DNA of 64,000 bases. Source: Cylindrotheca closterium (lineage: Eukaryota > Bacillariophyta > Bacillariophyceae > Bacillariales > Bacillariaceae). A program made the translations under genes and the position numbers. The stretch covers positions 124,001 through 188,000 of the forward strand of contig CAKOGP040001858.1 in assembly GCA_933822405.4 (NCBI GenBank), written 5' to 3'. The notes below the pieces were generated by a model. That model was not told the origin of the DNA and searched no databases. It saw only the letters and a list, made by a program, of their open reading frames with translations. Positions 20,559 through 34,408 of the stretch are shown piece by piece. The stretch's first letter is position 1, and every line of letters begins with the position of its first letter.

Positions 20559-21815
20559 ATGAATAACACAAGGCTTTCAGTTGCAGGGCTTTTGCTCATT
20601 CTGATGCACTGCTGCGCTTTCAGCAGGGCATCCACTGCCCACCGTCCATCAACCGCTCAACAATTTTCTTCACCCACGTCACAGATTGTGCATAATTCTC
20701 TTTCATCCAGCACATCCACCTCGTTGAAGGCCACTGTGCCGATCACCGAACCAACCGATGAATTCTTGCAGCCCATCCGAAGGAGACGACCACAATTGGA
20801 TTCCGGATTGCGGTATTCCAGCAATGATTGGTTGATCAACTTGTTGCTGACTCCAACCTCTTATATCTTGAAGCGTGTGCGATTCCATCTTCTGACAAAT
20901 GTCGTTGGGTGTATCCTGATTATCCTTGCGCACGAACGCTACCCCTGGATCGGAATCCCAATGGCTGGACATTCCCTAGTGGCATCATCCCTCGGTCTTT
21001 TGCTTTCTTACCGAACCAACTCGGCATACGCTCGATTCTGGGAAGCACGAGGACATTGGACCAATACCAAGGCAACCTGCCGCAATTTGGCAATGATGAT
21101 GAAGACTCATATTGGACCAAGCTCCCCAAAAGCTACCGAAAAATTTATGGAACTACTTGCTGCTTATCCTTTGACCTTGATGCATCTCTGTCTGGGAGGA
21201 GCTGCACGTCTCCCCGAATTCGCTGCCAAGTTGCTCCCAAAGACAGATATGGATTACCAGGTCAATCACGCCTGGCCTGGGATGCTGCTATGTACTGAAA
21301 TGCAAAAGACCCTCCACGAGGCGGAAAGGGAATCCAAGACGGCAAAATGGAACCTGATCGAATCTGCTCATCACAGCGCTGCATCCCACATGATTGACAG
21401 TTTGATGACCAAGTTTGCCAACTGTGAGAAGATTCTTCGCACTCCTGTTCCCTGGAGTTACTCACGACACACTTCTCGTTTCTTGAGTTTGTGGATTGGC
21501 ACTCTCCCACTTGCTCTAGTTGGAACAGTCAACAAGTGGCTGGTCCTTCCTATCACTGTTGCTACTGGTTACGCTATGCTTGGAATTGAAGAAATTGGCC
21601 ACTTGATTGAACAACCTTTCATGGGAGACAAGCTGGAGGGAGAAAATGCCCTTTTTGTGTCGGTTGGTGAGGACGGAGCGGCATCGGACATTATCACTCG
21701 GGGACAAAAGACTCAGCCTTACGATATTGGTATTCCTGTATGCTCCTTAGCATTGCAAATCCGAAATGAAGTACAAGCAATTGGCAATTTGGAATTGACG
21801 CACGATGATCATTAG
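20559..21815 (+). CDS. Bestrophin-family anion channel, probably plastid/thylakoid
   Basis: A 418-aa member of the bestrophin/RFP-TM family of pentameric anion channels, which in algae and plants pass chloride or bicarbonate, often at the thylakoid. ATG 20559 is the first in frame. The leader has a hydrophobic core (VAGLLLILMHCCAF) and an Ser/Thr-rich stretch, as in a plastid presequence. Diagnostic blocks: LLLSYRTNSAYARFWEAR (about 150-167), TPVPWSYSRHTSRFLSLW (about 294-311), then GIEEIGHLIEQPF and YDIGIPV near the C-terminus, with the acidic cluster typical of the calcium clasp region. Intronless. A CRE element stands 152 bp upstream, which would fit a place in the CO2-concentrating mechanism, but that is inference. 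Confidence 0.92.
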   Translation: MNNTRLSVAGLLLILMHCCAFSRASTAHRPSTAQQFSSPTSQIVHNSLSSSTSTSLKATVPITEPTDEFLQPIRRRRPQLDSGLRYSSNDWLINLLLTPTSYILKRVRFHLLTNVVGCILIILAHERYPWIGIPMAGHSLVASSLGLLLSYRTNSAYARFWEARGHWTNTKATCRNLAMMMKTHIGPSSPKATEKFMELLAAYPLTLMHLCLGGAARLPEFAAKLLPKTDMDYQVNHAWPGMLLCTEMQKTLHEAERESKTAKWNLIESAHHSAASHMIDSLMTKFANCEKILRTPVPWSYSRHTSRFLSLWIGTLPLALVGTVNKWLVLPITVATGYAMLGIEEIGHLIEQPFMGDKLEGENALFVSVGEDGAASDIITRGQKTQPYDIGIPVCSLALQIRNEVQAIGNLELTHDDH

Positions 21816-22379
21816 ATCAATCTCGCTGGCTGCTACACGAGGAAGCAGGAATGAATCAATCCGAATTTACGACCGGCATTGCATCTACTAGATGTCGCTT
21901 GAGATCCTGTGCTCAAAGGGCACGCAAATGTAAAACCTTTACTTATAAACTCCTCACATAGACAAAGGGAATTGTTATATTAGAAAACTGCAAATGCAAG
22001 AGACGATGGTCTTGCTCCGTCTACTCGTGTCGGTACAGAATGATGTAATACAAATCCACCAATTGTTGAAGAACATTGCAAAACAATTGGATGACAGCAA
22101 AAGTAGCAACAGAGGCTAATCCTTGATGAGTTTAGTATCGGGTCTTGCGGCATTTTTCGAGGAACAGTGAAATCAAAAGATGAATGGTCGTCCTCTGATG
22201 GTGACAGATGAGAATTGCGTGTCATTGTTATCCCAATGTCTTTCCTCCGTTCGAGAATCACGTATAATCACCACCTCTTTCAAACCGACAATAGAAGGTC
22301 GCATTTCAAAGCTTAAGACTACTGATCCACCTATGATTTTGCCCGTATGCTGCTAATGATTGATCTATTAAAAAGTGGA
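21816..22379. other. Convergent intergenic region
   Basis: 3' flanks of bestrophin (plus) and the HA-domain gene (minus). No gene or repeat of note. Confidence 0.5.
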
Positions 22380-23585
22380 TCAGCGGCATTTCGCCTTTGA
22401 CAAACGACCTTCGGCCACCTTGCGTCTCTTGATTTCCCGTCGAAGGTGATCCCTTTCTTCCAGCATGGCGGTCCTATGAGATTCTCGGATAGTTGCATTG
22501 CACTCCTCCAGTTCCATGTTCGTCTGCAAAAGTAAGTCCCTTTCCTTTTTAGATTGTTGCAGCTGATATCTCAACGCCAAATTTGCTTTCCTCTCTTGAG
22601 CAAGTTGGTGAAGTAGCTCCTTTCTGGTGAGTCCTTCCAATAATTTAAAAGGGTTACCAAGAACTGCAGTTCCCTTGTTCTTGGCCACTTTGGTTGCATT
22701 GGTCTGGTCCATTGTCTTTCGCTTTTTGCTTGACCCGGATGCCGCTTCTTGGCGCTCGTCCGTTTCGTGTCCTCCTCGAACTTGCCCAAAGCCTCCAGTG
22801 TTGTAACGAGGAGCTTTGCTGCCACCCTTCTTTGTAGTTCCAGAGGTCATTCGCGGTGTTTTGCGTGTCTCGCATACTAAATCATTAGACGACATTTCCT
22901 CATCGTCATCGCCATCGCTATCAATACTGGCTCCATCAAATCCAAGACTCTTGAGCTCAAGAAATCGCTCCTTTGTCAACCGCGATTCATTTCCCTTCTG
23001 GTATTTCTTGTAGTGATTTCGAGTGTTTCTGGCCCAGGTAGAAAGAAGTTGATTGCTTGGGAATTTTTGGGGAACTTTGCAATGGCCATGAAGTTCCTTA
23101 AAGGCTACCAGCTCTTGTATTAGAGTCTTCCAAGCAGCCTTCTGGGCGTCCCACACAAATCCAAGATTCTCAAGCTCACCAACGCGCTCTTGTGTCATCC
23201 AGCAGGAAGTCGTACCCTTCTTCCAAAGCGTGTATTCCGAACGTTGCTTGTGTACCCAGAACCCTAAGGTCTTGTTCTCTGAATAATATTGAGGCACATT
23301 GCAATGTCCGTGTTCCCTTTTGAATTGGATAAGTTCTTGGATTCGGAGCTTCCAATTTCTCTCCCTCCTGCCACCCCACTCAAATCCAATTCTTTCAAGC
23401 TTCGTCACCAATTCTTGTGTAATACAAGATGCTTTCTCTCCAGTCTTCCATTTCTTGTATTCCCGCCTTTGATGTGAGAGCCAATTTCCTAGTGCAGTCT
23501 TGCACGGTACATGGCAATGGCCATGTTCCTTTTGGAACTCAACAAGTTCGTTGATTCGTTTTTCTTGTTTCACTGAGAAAACCAT
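22380..23585 (-). CDS. Helicase-associated (HA) domain protein with C-terminal coiled coil, copy 1
   Basis: A 401-aa protein with three HA domains (PF03457-type) at about 7-67, 75-138 and 143-206. Each has the pattern LxxFxxxHGHCxVP...LGxWxxxQRxxYKKW...LTxERxxxLxxLGFxW; the third diverges (WARNTRNHYKKY). Then comes an acidic and basic linker, and a coiled coil from about 315 (LTRKELLHQLAQERKANLAL onward) to the end. HA domains are probably nucleic-acid binding; there is no helicase domain. The ATG at 23585 is preferred over 23654 because the paralog at 39097-40683 starts at the same place and its homologous upstream sequence is not in frame. The copies point away from each other and share promoter sequence. 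Confidence 0.82.
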   Translation of the reverse strand: MVFSVKQEKRINELVEFQKEHGHCHVPCKTALGNWLSHQRREYKKWKTGEKASCITQELVTKLERIGFEWGGRRERNWKLRIQELIQFKREHGHCNVPQYYSENKTLGFWVHKQRSEYTLWKKGTTSCWMTQERVGELENLGFVWDAQKAAWKTLIQELVAFKELHGHCKVPQKFPSNQLLSTWARNTRNHYKKYQKGNESRLTKERFLELKSLGFDGASIDSDGDDDEEMSSNDLVCETRKTPRMTSGTTKKGGSKAPRYNTGGFGQVRGGHETDERQEAASGSSKKRKTMDQTNATKVAKNKGTAVLGNPFKLLEGLTRKELLHQLAQERKANLALRYQLQQSKKERDLLLQTNMELEECNATIRESHRTAMLEERDHLRREIKRRKVAEGRLSKAKCR

Positions 23586-23722
23586 GACACTGATGCCTGA
23601 ATGATTGAACTGATTGAACTGATTGAACTGACTGGCTTGACTCCTGCTCTCCAATGTATGTAGTGTTGTATTGTAGTCAAGACGTCAAAAGGCTGAGCAA
23701 GATGGTTTCTATCACGCAGAGG
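23586..23722 (-). promoter_or_regulatory. Promoter/leader conserved with the second HA-domain gene
   Basis: Read on the minus strand, CCTCTGCGTGA, CATCTTGCTCAGCC, TTGACGTC, ACTACAATACAA and TTGGAGAGCA match in order the region 38961-39096 upstream of the paralog. The TTGACGTC core is at 23681-23688. Confidence 0.75.
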
Positions 23723-23954
23723 CCTATATATTACAGATTACAGTATTATTGTTGTTGTGACAATGACAAGAATTTTTAAAAATTCAGATGCGCGATCGAT
23801 GATGGGCGGCGGTCTATTGTAGTCGAATGAGACAAATTTTACGATTCATTCATTCATTCGTCTCAATCGAATGCGCGATCACGCGCATACACATGTGTGC
23901 GGTTGACGGTGTGAGAATGACTGCACCGTTACCGTCGTTAGTAGGAGTTTCCTA

Positions 23955-24673
23955 TCAAGTTCAATAAGGATTCAAAGCAGGAAACACCAGCTGGTAACGA
24001 TTTACTGGAAGCTCGTAAAGGAAAGTTACTCAATACTGAGTACTGTCAGATCTTTCATATTACTGCTGCAACGGGACTTTATGTCTCTAAGAGAGCTCGT
24101 TTGGATATCCATCCAACGATTACTATTCTTGCCTTGAGAGTTTGAGAACCTACAGAGTCTGATTGGAAGAAGTGTGTTTGCATGATGCGATATTTGTTTT
24201 GTACATTGTTGTATCACCTGACACTTTCCGCAGAATCACTACGAGTCATGAAATGGATGATAGGCGCATCATTTGCTGTGCATCCAGATTTCAAGAGCCA
24301 TACTGGCGGCACTCTGTCCTTTGGAGGAGGTGCAGCTCAAGTGATGTAAACAGCAGAAGCAGTACAGAAGCGGAACTGATTGCTGTTGACAATGTTGTCA
24401 CGATGATACTATGGACTAAGTTGTTCATGGAGTGGCAAGGGTATCTGATCGAGAAGAATATCTTGTATCAGATTCTACTGGAAGAGAATGGTCGCAAGAG
24501 CGCGGGCAAAAGAAGCCAAGCTATCAATATGTGTTATTTCTTTATCACAGATCAAGTGGAGAAAGGAAATGTTAAGATCGATACTGTCCAACTGACAATA
24601 TGATTGCGGATTTCATGACTAAGGTGAGAAGTTTTGCAAGTTCAGGGATCTGATTCTTGGTCCACAGGACTAG
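23955..24673 (+). mobile_element. Ty1/copia retrotransposon remnant (end of RT and RNase H)
   Basis: Conceptual translation across several frames gives, in order, KRARLDIHP...DWKKCVCMMRYL (end of reverse transcriptase), ASFAVHPDFKSHTGGTLSFG, SSTEAELIAVDNV (RNase H), NGRKSAGKRSQAINMCYFF, PTDNMIADFMTK and KFCKFRDLILGPQD, then TAG at 24671. This is the canonical 3' end of a copia polyprotein. There are an in-frame TGA near 24144 and frameshifts near 24345, 24595 and 24630. No gag, protease or integrase is present. A TGTTGGGATATG about 110 bp downstream (24780) could be the start of a 3' LTR, but no second LTR was seen. Confidence 0.85.
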
Positions 24674-25268
24674 GTCAGACAAGTATGTATATGTTCAAAA
24701 GAAAATACAAAACAAAATAAACAGTGAATGAGGGCATGTCCCATTGCTGCCAATGGTGACTGTCACAATGGCAGGAGTGTGTTGGGATATGACGAAATAT
24801 GACTTTTTATGTTCCAAGCAAAACTATTCAAGTACCCATTTTTGACACGCACAATTGGATTTTGATCGTGATGTCAGGATCCGACCCAAGTCTGCCGGAC
24901 AATCTGTATCCACATGAAAAGGGAAAGACCCAATACAAGTGGAATATCGATGTTGTGTACGATACAGTAGGGAATAATACAAGATGTCCCAAAGTACTGT
25001 ATTTGACACAGAATCCTTGTAGAAGCCAAATCAAGTTCTGTAAACAAGGGATTTTCCAAAGGAAAATTGCTGAACTCACTTTTGTGATTGAATCATCAAT
25101 TCAAGCCAAACATTAATCAAATAGGAACAATTTCACTCAAAGTATATCTAACACAGGAGAACTATTGTCGTGAAAGTGTTGTACAGTCGATTAGGAATTT
25201 AGATTGCAGAAAGTTTGTTCTGAGCGCTAAAGCCACTCATGATAGAGCACATTTTGCTTGATTCTAAC
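24674..25268. other. Possible 3' LTR region and unassigned sequence
   Basis: Starts with the possible LTR start TGTTGGGATA at 24780. An open frame at 24799-25116 has no recognised domain and may lie within the putative LTR. Confidence 0.35.
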
Positions 25269-25839
25269 AAGTGGTCAAGGAATACGAAGAGTTTTTGTAG
25301 AGATAAAGTTGGTCTGTTTTTTTTACGAGTGACACAGAAAGAGCAGCATACATTGAAATGATGAGAGACAAATACCAATGCGATTGGCCAGAACCCGGCT
25401 CCAGGGATTGAATCATCATGGAAACCAACTTTGCCATGGTATTGGCCACTGATGCTTCTGAAGCTGGCAGGTGGCAAACCACAACCAATCGGATCTGGTA
25501 GAATAGGAAAGCTCTCAGAGCAAAGCTTGGTATTCTTGACATTGCTTTCAAGTTGCTATGTTGGAGCTCATGGAACAACGAGGAGTACAACACTGGTATT
25601 GGTGAGCTGAAGCATGAGGAGCAAGTCTACAACATCTTGTGTCATCTTCAAAGGGTGGTGATTCCTTGATTTTTGTATGTTGGCTTGATAGTCAATGCAT
25701 CGTATTGGGTGATTCCTGAATGTGGCAAAATGGTTGCCTTTGCTACTACATATGAAGGTCAATCTCTTGAGGACATGGTCCCACCTCAGAGTGCAAAAGG
25801 CTTTTGATTGGAATCCAGTGTCTACGACCAAGCGTTTGC
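25269..25839 (+). pseudogene. Kinase-like pseudogene fragment, left arm of an inverted repeat
   Basis: This is an inverted, diverged copy of 27343-27927. It starts at GTGGTCAAGGAATACGAAGA and ends at ACGACCAAGCGTTTGCT. In pieces it codes for EEQVYNILCHLQ, YWVIPE and EDMVPPQSAKGF, the N-lobe part of a FunK1-like kinase. It has several frameshifts and stops, including the TTTTGATTGG stop that the right copy also carries, and lacks the catalytic loop. Confidence 0.8.
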
Positions 25840-27058
25840 TCTTGATCACTCAAGCCAAAACAAGGAATTCCAGGTTGAGATTGAGCTTCTCATATACAAG
25901 TACATTATATTTACCAAAAGGCACCAGCACTGTTAGTCTGACCTCCACCTCCCACACACAAGGAATAACCGCCTAGCTCACACAAATATTGCTTCCAGAA
26001 ACAGCCAAGACAAAATATTATATACACACATCTTGAGATCAAAGACATCACAACCACAACGCACTATTGCTATCCTTTTGTTTGTGTTGTTCCAACTGAA
26101 CCCTGTGAATAATCTGAAATCTTCCTTCTCCTTTCATCGGTACCAGCTAGTGGCATTTCCAATCTGCTCAGAGACAGGTTCCTCCATCCGCTTCTGCATA
26201 TAGAGCATTTTACATATCTGTTCCTCAACTTTCATTGTGGAAAGCGAAAACCAGTAGGTAGCATAAAATCTACATTGTGCCATGCCAAGTCCTCACTTTA
26301 ACAGGTTGGAGATTTAGGGCATTGAAGTAATGACAATGACAGGACCGTCTACAGATATGGATGCTACTGCTGCTAATGCCATGAAAAAAGGAGGGTTTGA
26401 CTATGACTGGTGATATCTCAGTTTCTAACAGTGTATCTTTTTCCACAAGTCTGAAGTCTTCATAGCTGCTGGATACGGTGGACGGGTATTTCCACACATT
26501 GGTACCAATATGGATCGTAGGGTTGGGGTTAGGGTTATTGTCGGTGGAAAGAAGGATCATATGCCCAAAAAGGAAACTGGAGAAATCAATCCAATTTGTG
26601 TGGTACTCAATGGGAACAAGATACGGAGCTTATTGACAATCAAAAGCTCTTGTATCCTAGTTATATGGAGGGTTTGGATGCCATTTTGTTGGATCCCCAA
26701 GCGCCCTGGAACCATAACAACAACAAACAAACAAATAAAAACAAACAAACAAACAATCAACAAACAAACAATCAACAACAAACAAACGAGAATTTTGGCT
26801 GTGTTCTCTCCCAAGTGCGAAATGTGTTGATTGATTCAATCTGTCTCCAATGCAGTTGCTTGATTCAATCCATCTCCTTCTCATATCCGCATACAAAATG
26901 ATCGTGCAAAGAGATGTACATTTTATCTTTATTTGCGTGTAACTAGTGTATCACAGTCTGCCTCACTTCAACAACTGCCCACCATACCTTGAATTGAACA
27001 TGATGGGACCAACCTTTGTAGCTTTATCCAGTCTTTGCCCTGCTTCTGTTTACATACT
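25840..27058. other. Spacer between inverted kinase-like copies
   Basis: No recognisable gene. Holds a (CAAA)n-like tract at 26719-26787 and a short GGTTGGGGTTAGGGTTA sequence at 26523-26539. An open frame around 26455-26640 has no known motif. Confidence 0.5.
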
Positions 27059-29338
27059 TCAATTATTGACAGGGGCGCACTCTTGTGTATGATCCTTATC
27101 TTGTGCGAACTGAGCCTCCCCCTTCTCTTGGAGAGGCCGAATCCAACTCAGAATCAATCTCAACTGTCTGAGATCCTTTTCCTTGTCCTTCTCCAACGAC
27201 TCAATGTCGGAACCGTACTCACTTTGAAGCAGCGCATTCCCAAAGTCAATAAACTTGATCTTCTCACCGTCAAAGACAAGATTGCGTAATTCCAAATCTC
27301 CGTGGACGACGCCAGCATCATGTACCGCTGCAAGGTCAGCAAACGCTTGGTCGTAGACACTGGATTCCAATCAAAAGCCTTTTGCACTCTGAGGTGGGAC
27401 CATGTCCTCAAGAGATGGACCTTCATATGTAGTAGCAAAGGCAACCATTTCGCCATGTTCAGGAATCACCCAATACGATGCATTGACTATCGAGCCAACA
27501 TAAAAAAATCGAGGAATCACCACTCCTTGAAGATGACACAAGATGTTGTAGACTTGCTCCTCATGCTTTAGCTCACAAATGCCAGTGTTGTAGTCCTCGT
27601 CGTTCCATGAGCTTCGACATAGCAACTTGCAAGCGATGTCGAGAATACCAAGCTTTGCCCTGACAGCATCCCCTATTCTGCCAGATCCGATTGGCCGTGG
27701 TTTGCCACCCTCAAGCTCGGCAAGTGTCAGTGGTCCAGATCGTGTTGGTGCTGGCTTCCACAATGATTCCCCCCCTCCTTGTCGACAATCAAAATGGTGT
27801 CAGGTTCTGGCCAATCGCATTGGTATTTGTCTCTCGTCATTTCAATGTATGCTGCTCTTTCCGCATCACTCGTAAACGAAAACAGACCAACTTTATCTCT
27901 ACAAAGCTCTTCGTATTCCTTGACCACTCCTCTGCTCGGCTGTTGTCAGTTGATTCTTTGCATGTAATTGTCGTACCACCTCAGCATCTCGGAAACTCGC
28001 ATGCATGATTGGGGGCGTAGTTGCTGATTGGAGCAAGAATTATCATCGTTCCCATGATCACCATCATCCTCATCAATACCGTCCTCTGCATGAATGCCAT
28101 CGTCCTCATGATCACCATCGTTGTAAGGTTTACTTTCCTGTCCGTCACGGCAATCTACCAGAACAGAAGCAGCAAAGAGGAAGCAAAACAAACCCACCAA
28201 GAAGGGATACTCGCCAATATTTGTTGTCCAAGCATCAGGGTCGCAAATGGAGACTTGGGTGTCAGGGTATTTGTGAATATGGGTGTAGTATTCGGTCGCT
28301 ATTCTCTTGCCTTCATCTCCTTGATCTTCGGTGATATAAGTGTTTAGTTGTTTTAAGGACCAAAAAGGACCTGCAATAATGTGAACAACCAATTTCCCGT
28401 CGTCTGTCACCTCGAGCTTGAGAAAGCAAATCAATACCCCGTTGACAAAATCCCGTATCGCGTCTTCATGGACAACATGTACGACATAATTTGACGCACC
28501 GGGAAGACGTTGTGTTTCATTGTGTACGTCCGGCTCTTTGAATGAGTCGGTACACTGCTGTTTGCTGCAGATTCGCCATTAGCCTCCTCGGGCATTGCTT
28601 CCACATGATCTTCACCTTCGTGAGGATTCCCAATGTCTATTTGTCCAGTGGTGTCTCTGTCTGCCCGGGAAGTAACTGGGGTGTCTGGTTTGAGATCATA
28701 TAGCTTCAGGTCCCGTCCAAGGCGGGCAAAATCTTTCTCACTTGAGGTCAACGATCCACCCGGAAAGTTCCATGGAACTTTGTTTTCCATGGGTACCAGT
28801 GCTACATGGTTATTGCCATTAGGCCGTATGTGTACAAAAATCATGTCGGAGGCACTGTCAGGGCCAACGCTCAAAACACTTTTTTGTTTCATTTCGCATT
28901 TCTGGCCAAAAAAAGCTCTTTATATTCCTCAGGCAGTTGACACGAAGCAAAAATCTTTTCCAGTTTTCCAAATCGTGTCATCATATATCCTTCCATAATC
29001 GATTCATTTCCGACTTCTTTATCCTCCATTGATCCATTAGTCATTGTCTTGTAGAAGCGTCGTACGGCATTCAATGATGCAAGGCCATTGTCCTCTGCTG
29101 AAATCGTTAGACCTGTCATGTCGGAATTTGCCAAATTCAAGAACCCAAAGAAATCATTTGGATCCCATCTTTTCATGCTAAAGTGTGCTGCTTTCGTGGA
29201 CGATGCTTTGGGTTTATGATCGGTATCTGCCCCTTATTCTGTACCAGTCACTCCCTTAGTGTTATCCTCAGCACGACGGCGCTTGTTGCTGTCATTGGAA
29301 GCGATCTCAAGACGTCTTTTGTTTGTGGTTGTGGACAT
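27059..29338 (-). pseudogene. FunK1/Crinkler-type protein kinase-like pseudogene
   Basis: Minus-strand reading from ATG 29338 gives a basic N-terminus (MSTTTNKRRLEI, SNKRRRAED), then an in-frame TAA near 29236. It continues with KRWDPNDFFGFLNLANSDMT to about 28890 (frameshift), then IMSYMLSMKTRYGILSTGY, which resembles the YxxxxGxxYGxLSTxxxxWF block of FunK1-like kinases. Next a frameshift (about 28435) leads into FLKLEVTDDGKLVV, then an in-frame TGA (near 27945), a frameshift in a G7 run (about 27770), the N-lobe (ILDIACKLLC...EEQVYNILCHLQGVVIP) and a TGA at 27371-27373. It ends with an intact catalytic loop VVHGDLELRN and IDFGNA. With at least three stops and three frameshifts it is a pseudogene. 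The parent family is known in fungi and oomycetes; function in diatoms unknown. Confidence 0.8.
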
Positions 29339-30359
29339 GCCGTGGGTCGCCCGTCATGTCAAAGAGTTGGTATGGCTTGAGCAAATCTTGTATCGTGATG
29401 GTACCACCATAAGGCTGCTGGTCCTCTTCAGAAGATTGCGCCTCGGAAGGTTCTTCTTGACGTTCATCGTCCACATTAAACCCGCAGCACTTTAGGAGCT
29501 GACGAAACATCGGCAAAGTGGCCCGTCTGCTTGTCCAGGAGCGGCCGGTAACCCGTAACCCGGAGGGCCGCACTTTTACGGGAATATGATTAGAGGGGAC
29601 GGGCATGCTTTTTTCCTGTCCATCTGCACTCCGCATAGCCGAGCCGTGCTATTTTGACTGACCGTTTGTGGACTGACTCACTCGCGGATAAGTTGGTCGC
29701 TTCAATGATTTTTCAAGATTCCGCCCGCAAGATTCTGAATTCCCTTTGTTAAAGTTGCTATTGCGCGTGAAATGACTAATCGGACCACAGTTCCTGACCA
29801 TTGCTGCACCATTACCGTCGTTACTCCAAAATCACAGGGTAAATCATATAGCAACCAACTTTTAAATATGGTGAGTATTGCAATGAGAAAGAAAGTTGAA
29901 AGAGGACACGGGATTAAGGAGCTCTATACTGTAGCGATCAGAAAGACCTAAAAGATGGGACGAAAGACAGAATGATTGGCCGACCAACACAATGATGATA
30001 CGATTTGTATAGTCAGTCCCATCGGCGGATGGATCACTTTTTTGTGATTGACGACGGCAGCAATGAGATCTTCATCTTGGCTCGACGGTCCGCTTTTGAC
30101 TAGGTCTATCATCAATCAGTCCATCTATCTATCAATCGATCAATACAATCAATACTGACACAGTCTCTCCCCTTTCTGCCTGTCTCTTGTTCAATCCACC
30201 ACGAATACACATGTTGGTTTGAACAATACGTGTTCATTGATTTTGCATATGCACAACCGATACGAATATTATTTCCCTCAACTTGGACACAATACTACTG
30301 CAACCATGATTTATTTATTGACTGATTGATCAATTGATTAATTGATTGGTCTACGCATC
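29339..30359. other. Intergenic region
   Basis: A frame at 29307-29636 on the minus strand overlaps the start of the kinase pseudogene and has no domain. The rest includes short repeats of ATCAATC type (30110-30150) and the presumed promoter of the RAMP4-like gene. Confidence 0.5.
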
Positions 30360-30656
30360 ATGCATATCGACAATCACAATCACCACAATACAAAATACCA
30401 AACACATACACAGCCACTTCCCAGAAACATTCGCAATCGCAACAAGAAATTTGACAAGAACATTACCAAACGTGGAAATGTTCCAGCTGGAAAGGCCGCC
30501 GAAAAAGAAGATGATCCACCCGCCAGTAGAGCATTGATTTACTTTTTCATGTTTGTGGTGATTGGATCCAGTGTGGTACAAATCTTCAACTTGTTTGGAA
30601 AGTCAGCACCCCCCTTGGGTGACGATGGTGCAGGCGCAGGCGGAGCAGCTCCTTAA
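30360..30656 (+). CDS. RAMP4/SERP1-like ribosome-associated ER membrane protein
   Basis: A tail-anchored protein of the Sec61 translocon (RAMP4 in animals, YSY6 in yeast) that stabilises nascent membrane proteins during ER stress. The conserved core RNIRNRNKKFDKNITKRGNVP is followed by a charged linker and a membrane segment (ALIYFFMFVVIGSSVVQIF), then a short Gly/Ala end. From the ATG at 30360 the protein is 98 aa, about 25-30 residues longer than usual, with a His/Asn-rich start. A CACAG directly before CCACTTCCC at about 30410-30416 could be a splice acceptor, so the true start may be a small upstream exon not identified. The core and the TM segment make the family call solid. Confidence 0.85.
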   Translation: MHIDNHNHHNTKYQTHTQPLPRNIRNRNKKFDKNITKRGNVPAGKAAEKEDDPPASRALIYFFMFVVIGSSVVQIFNLFGKSAPPLGDDGAGAGGAAP

Positions 30657-31189
30657 AAAAGTAATTGATGTTGTTTTCATGGGGGTGTGTCGGAAGGATA
30701 CTGAATGGAAAAGAAAGACTGGTTTCAATCAGAAATGGAAATGGAATAAGCAACGGTGAAAATTGCTACCTGCAAAGAAGAGCGAACAAGAAGTTACTAC
30801 AACTATGATACTGGGATTTCGTCGACTTTGTAGGATTTATATAATGGATAGAGTTCATCCGCGATGAAATGGACTGTTTCTAAAAATCGAGAGCCTCCTC
30901 TCTATCGTAGTCTCGTCCCCTTCACCTCATCGAGCGTCCCACTCCCAACTTTAACAGATCTATCTACCGCTACGATGAAAACTATTAAAATAGACTACCT
31001 CGACCACTCATTCGTGTCAGGATTCAACCGAGTTTTCGATTCGCTTCTATTGTCTGTCTGCAGTCCGTACTGCTTCTGTTTCTCCACCGCAGACAGGTGA
31101 AAGTTTGCTTCCAAGGAGTCGAGAATCGACCAATTTCCCTCCTCTCACATCTTTCTCGTTCATCATCAGAAGACAAATACAACACCAAG
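30657..31189. other. Intergenic region with HSP70 promoter
   Basis: Leads to the mitochondrial HSP70 start. No gene seen and no clear heat-shock element array recognised by eye. Confidence 0.5.
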
Positions 31190-33962
<2,773 letters not shown>

Positions 33963-34408
33963 ATAATGAGTCATCATCATGAAGAGTACTAATAGAAGAA
34001 ACCATATTTGATCCATGCATATGCTGTAAGCGTCTAGAAACTGTAGTACCAGTACAGAAGGGGTGATTGTAGATGGCAGGAGGATAAGGCGATTTATGGT
34101 TCTACAGTACCACCCCGCAAGGATAGTCCTCTATCTGGGATACACAGAGTTATTCATCCCTGCAATAAAGTGTCGAACACCCGACTGTCACTCATTGTGA
34201 AACGTACTATGGCCAGACTGACATCCATCACCAAGCAAATAAAATGAAAAATCTCAATCTGAAAGACTGCATTGAAAACAACACATCAATTGCATATCCT
34301 TCGTTCATTGCCCTGCACCATTCACCTTGATTTAATCAATAGCTGCAACGTAGCATTATACTAGCAATATCAATCAAACCAAGCAACTACAATACACTTT
34401 TATCAAGA
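33963..34408. other. Intergenic region
   Basis: AT-rich flank between two plus-strand genes; AATAAA at 34219-34224 is a possible polyadenylation site. No gene seen. Confidence 0.5.

Noticed and set aside
26523..26539. GGTTGGGGTTAGGGTTA as an interstitial telomere
   Set aside because: Only about two TTAGGG-like units; too short to separate from chance.
23930..29816. Similar 20-mers CTGCACC[GA]TTACCGTCGTTA at about 23925 and 29803 as ends of one large insertion
   Set aside because: A single short match, no terminal repeats or target-site duplication could be shown.
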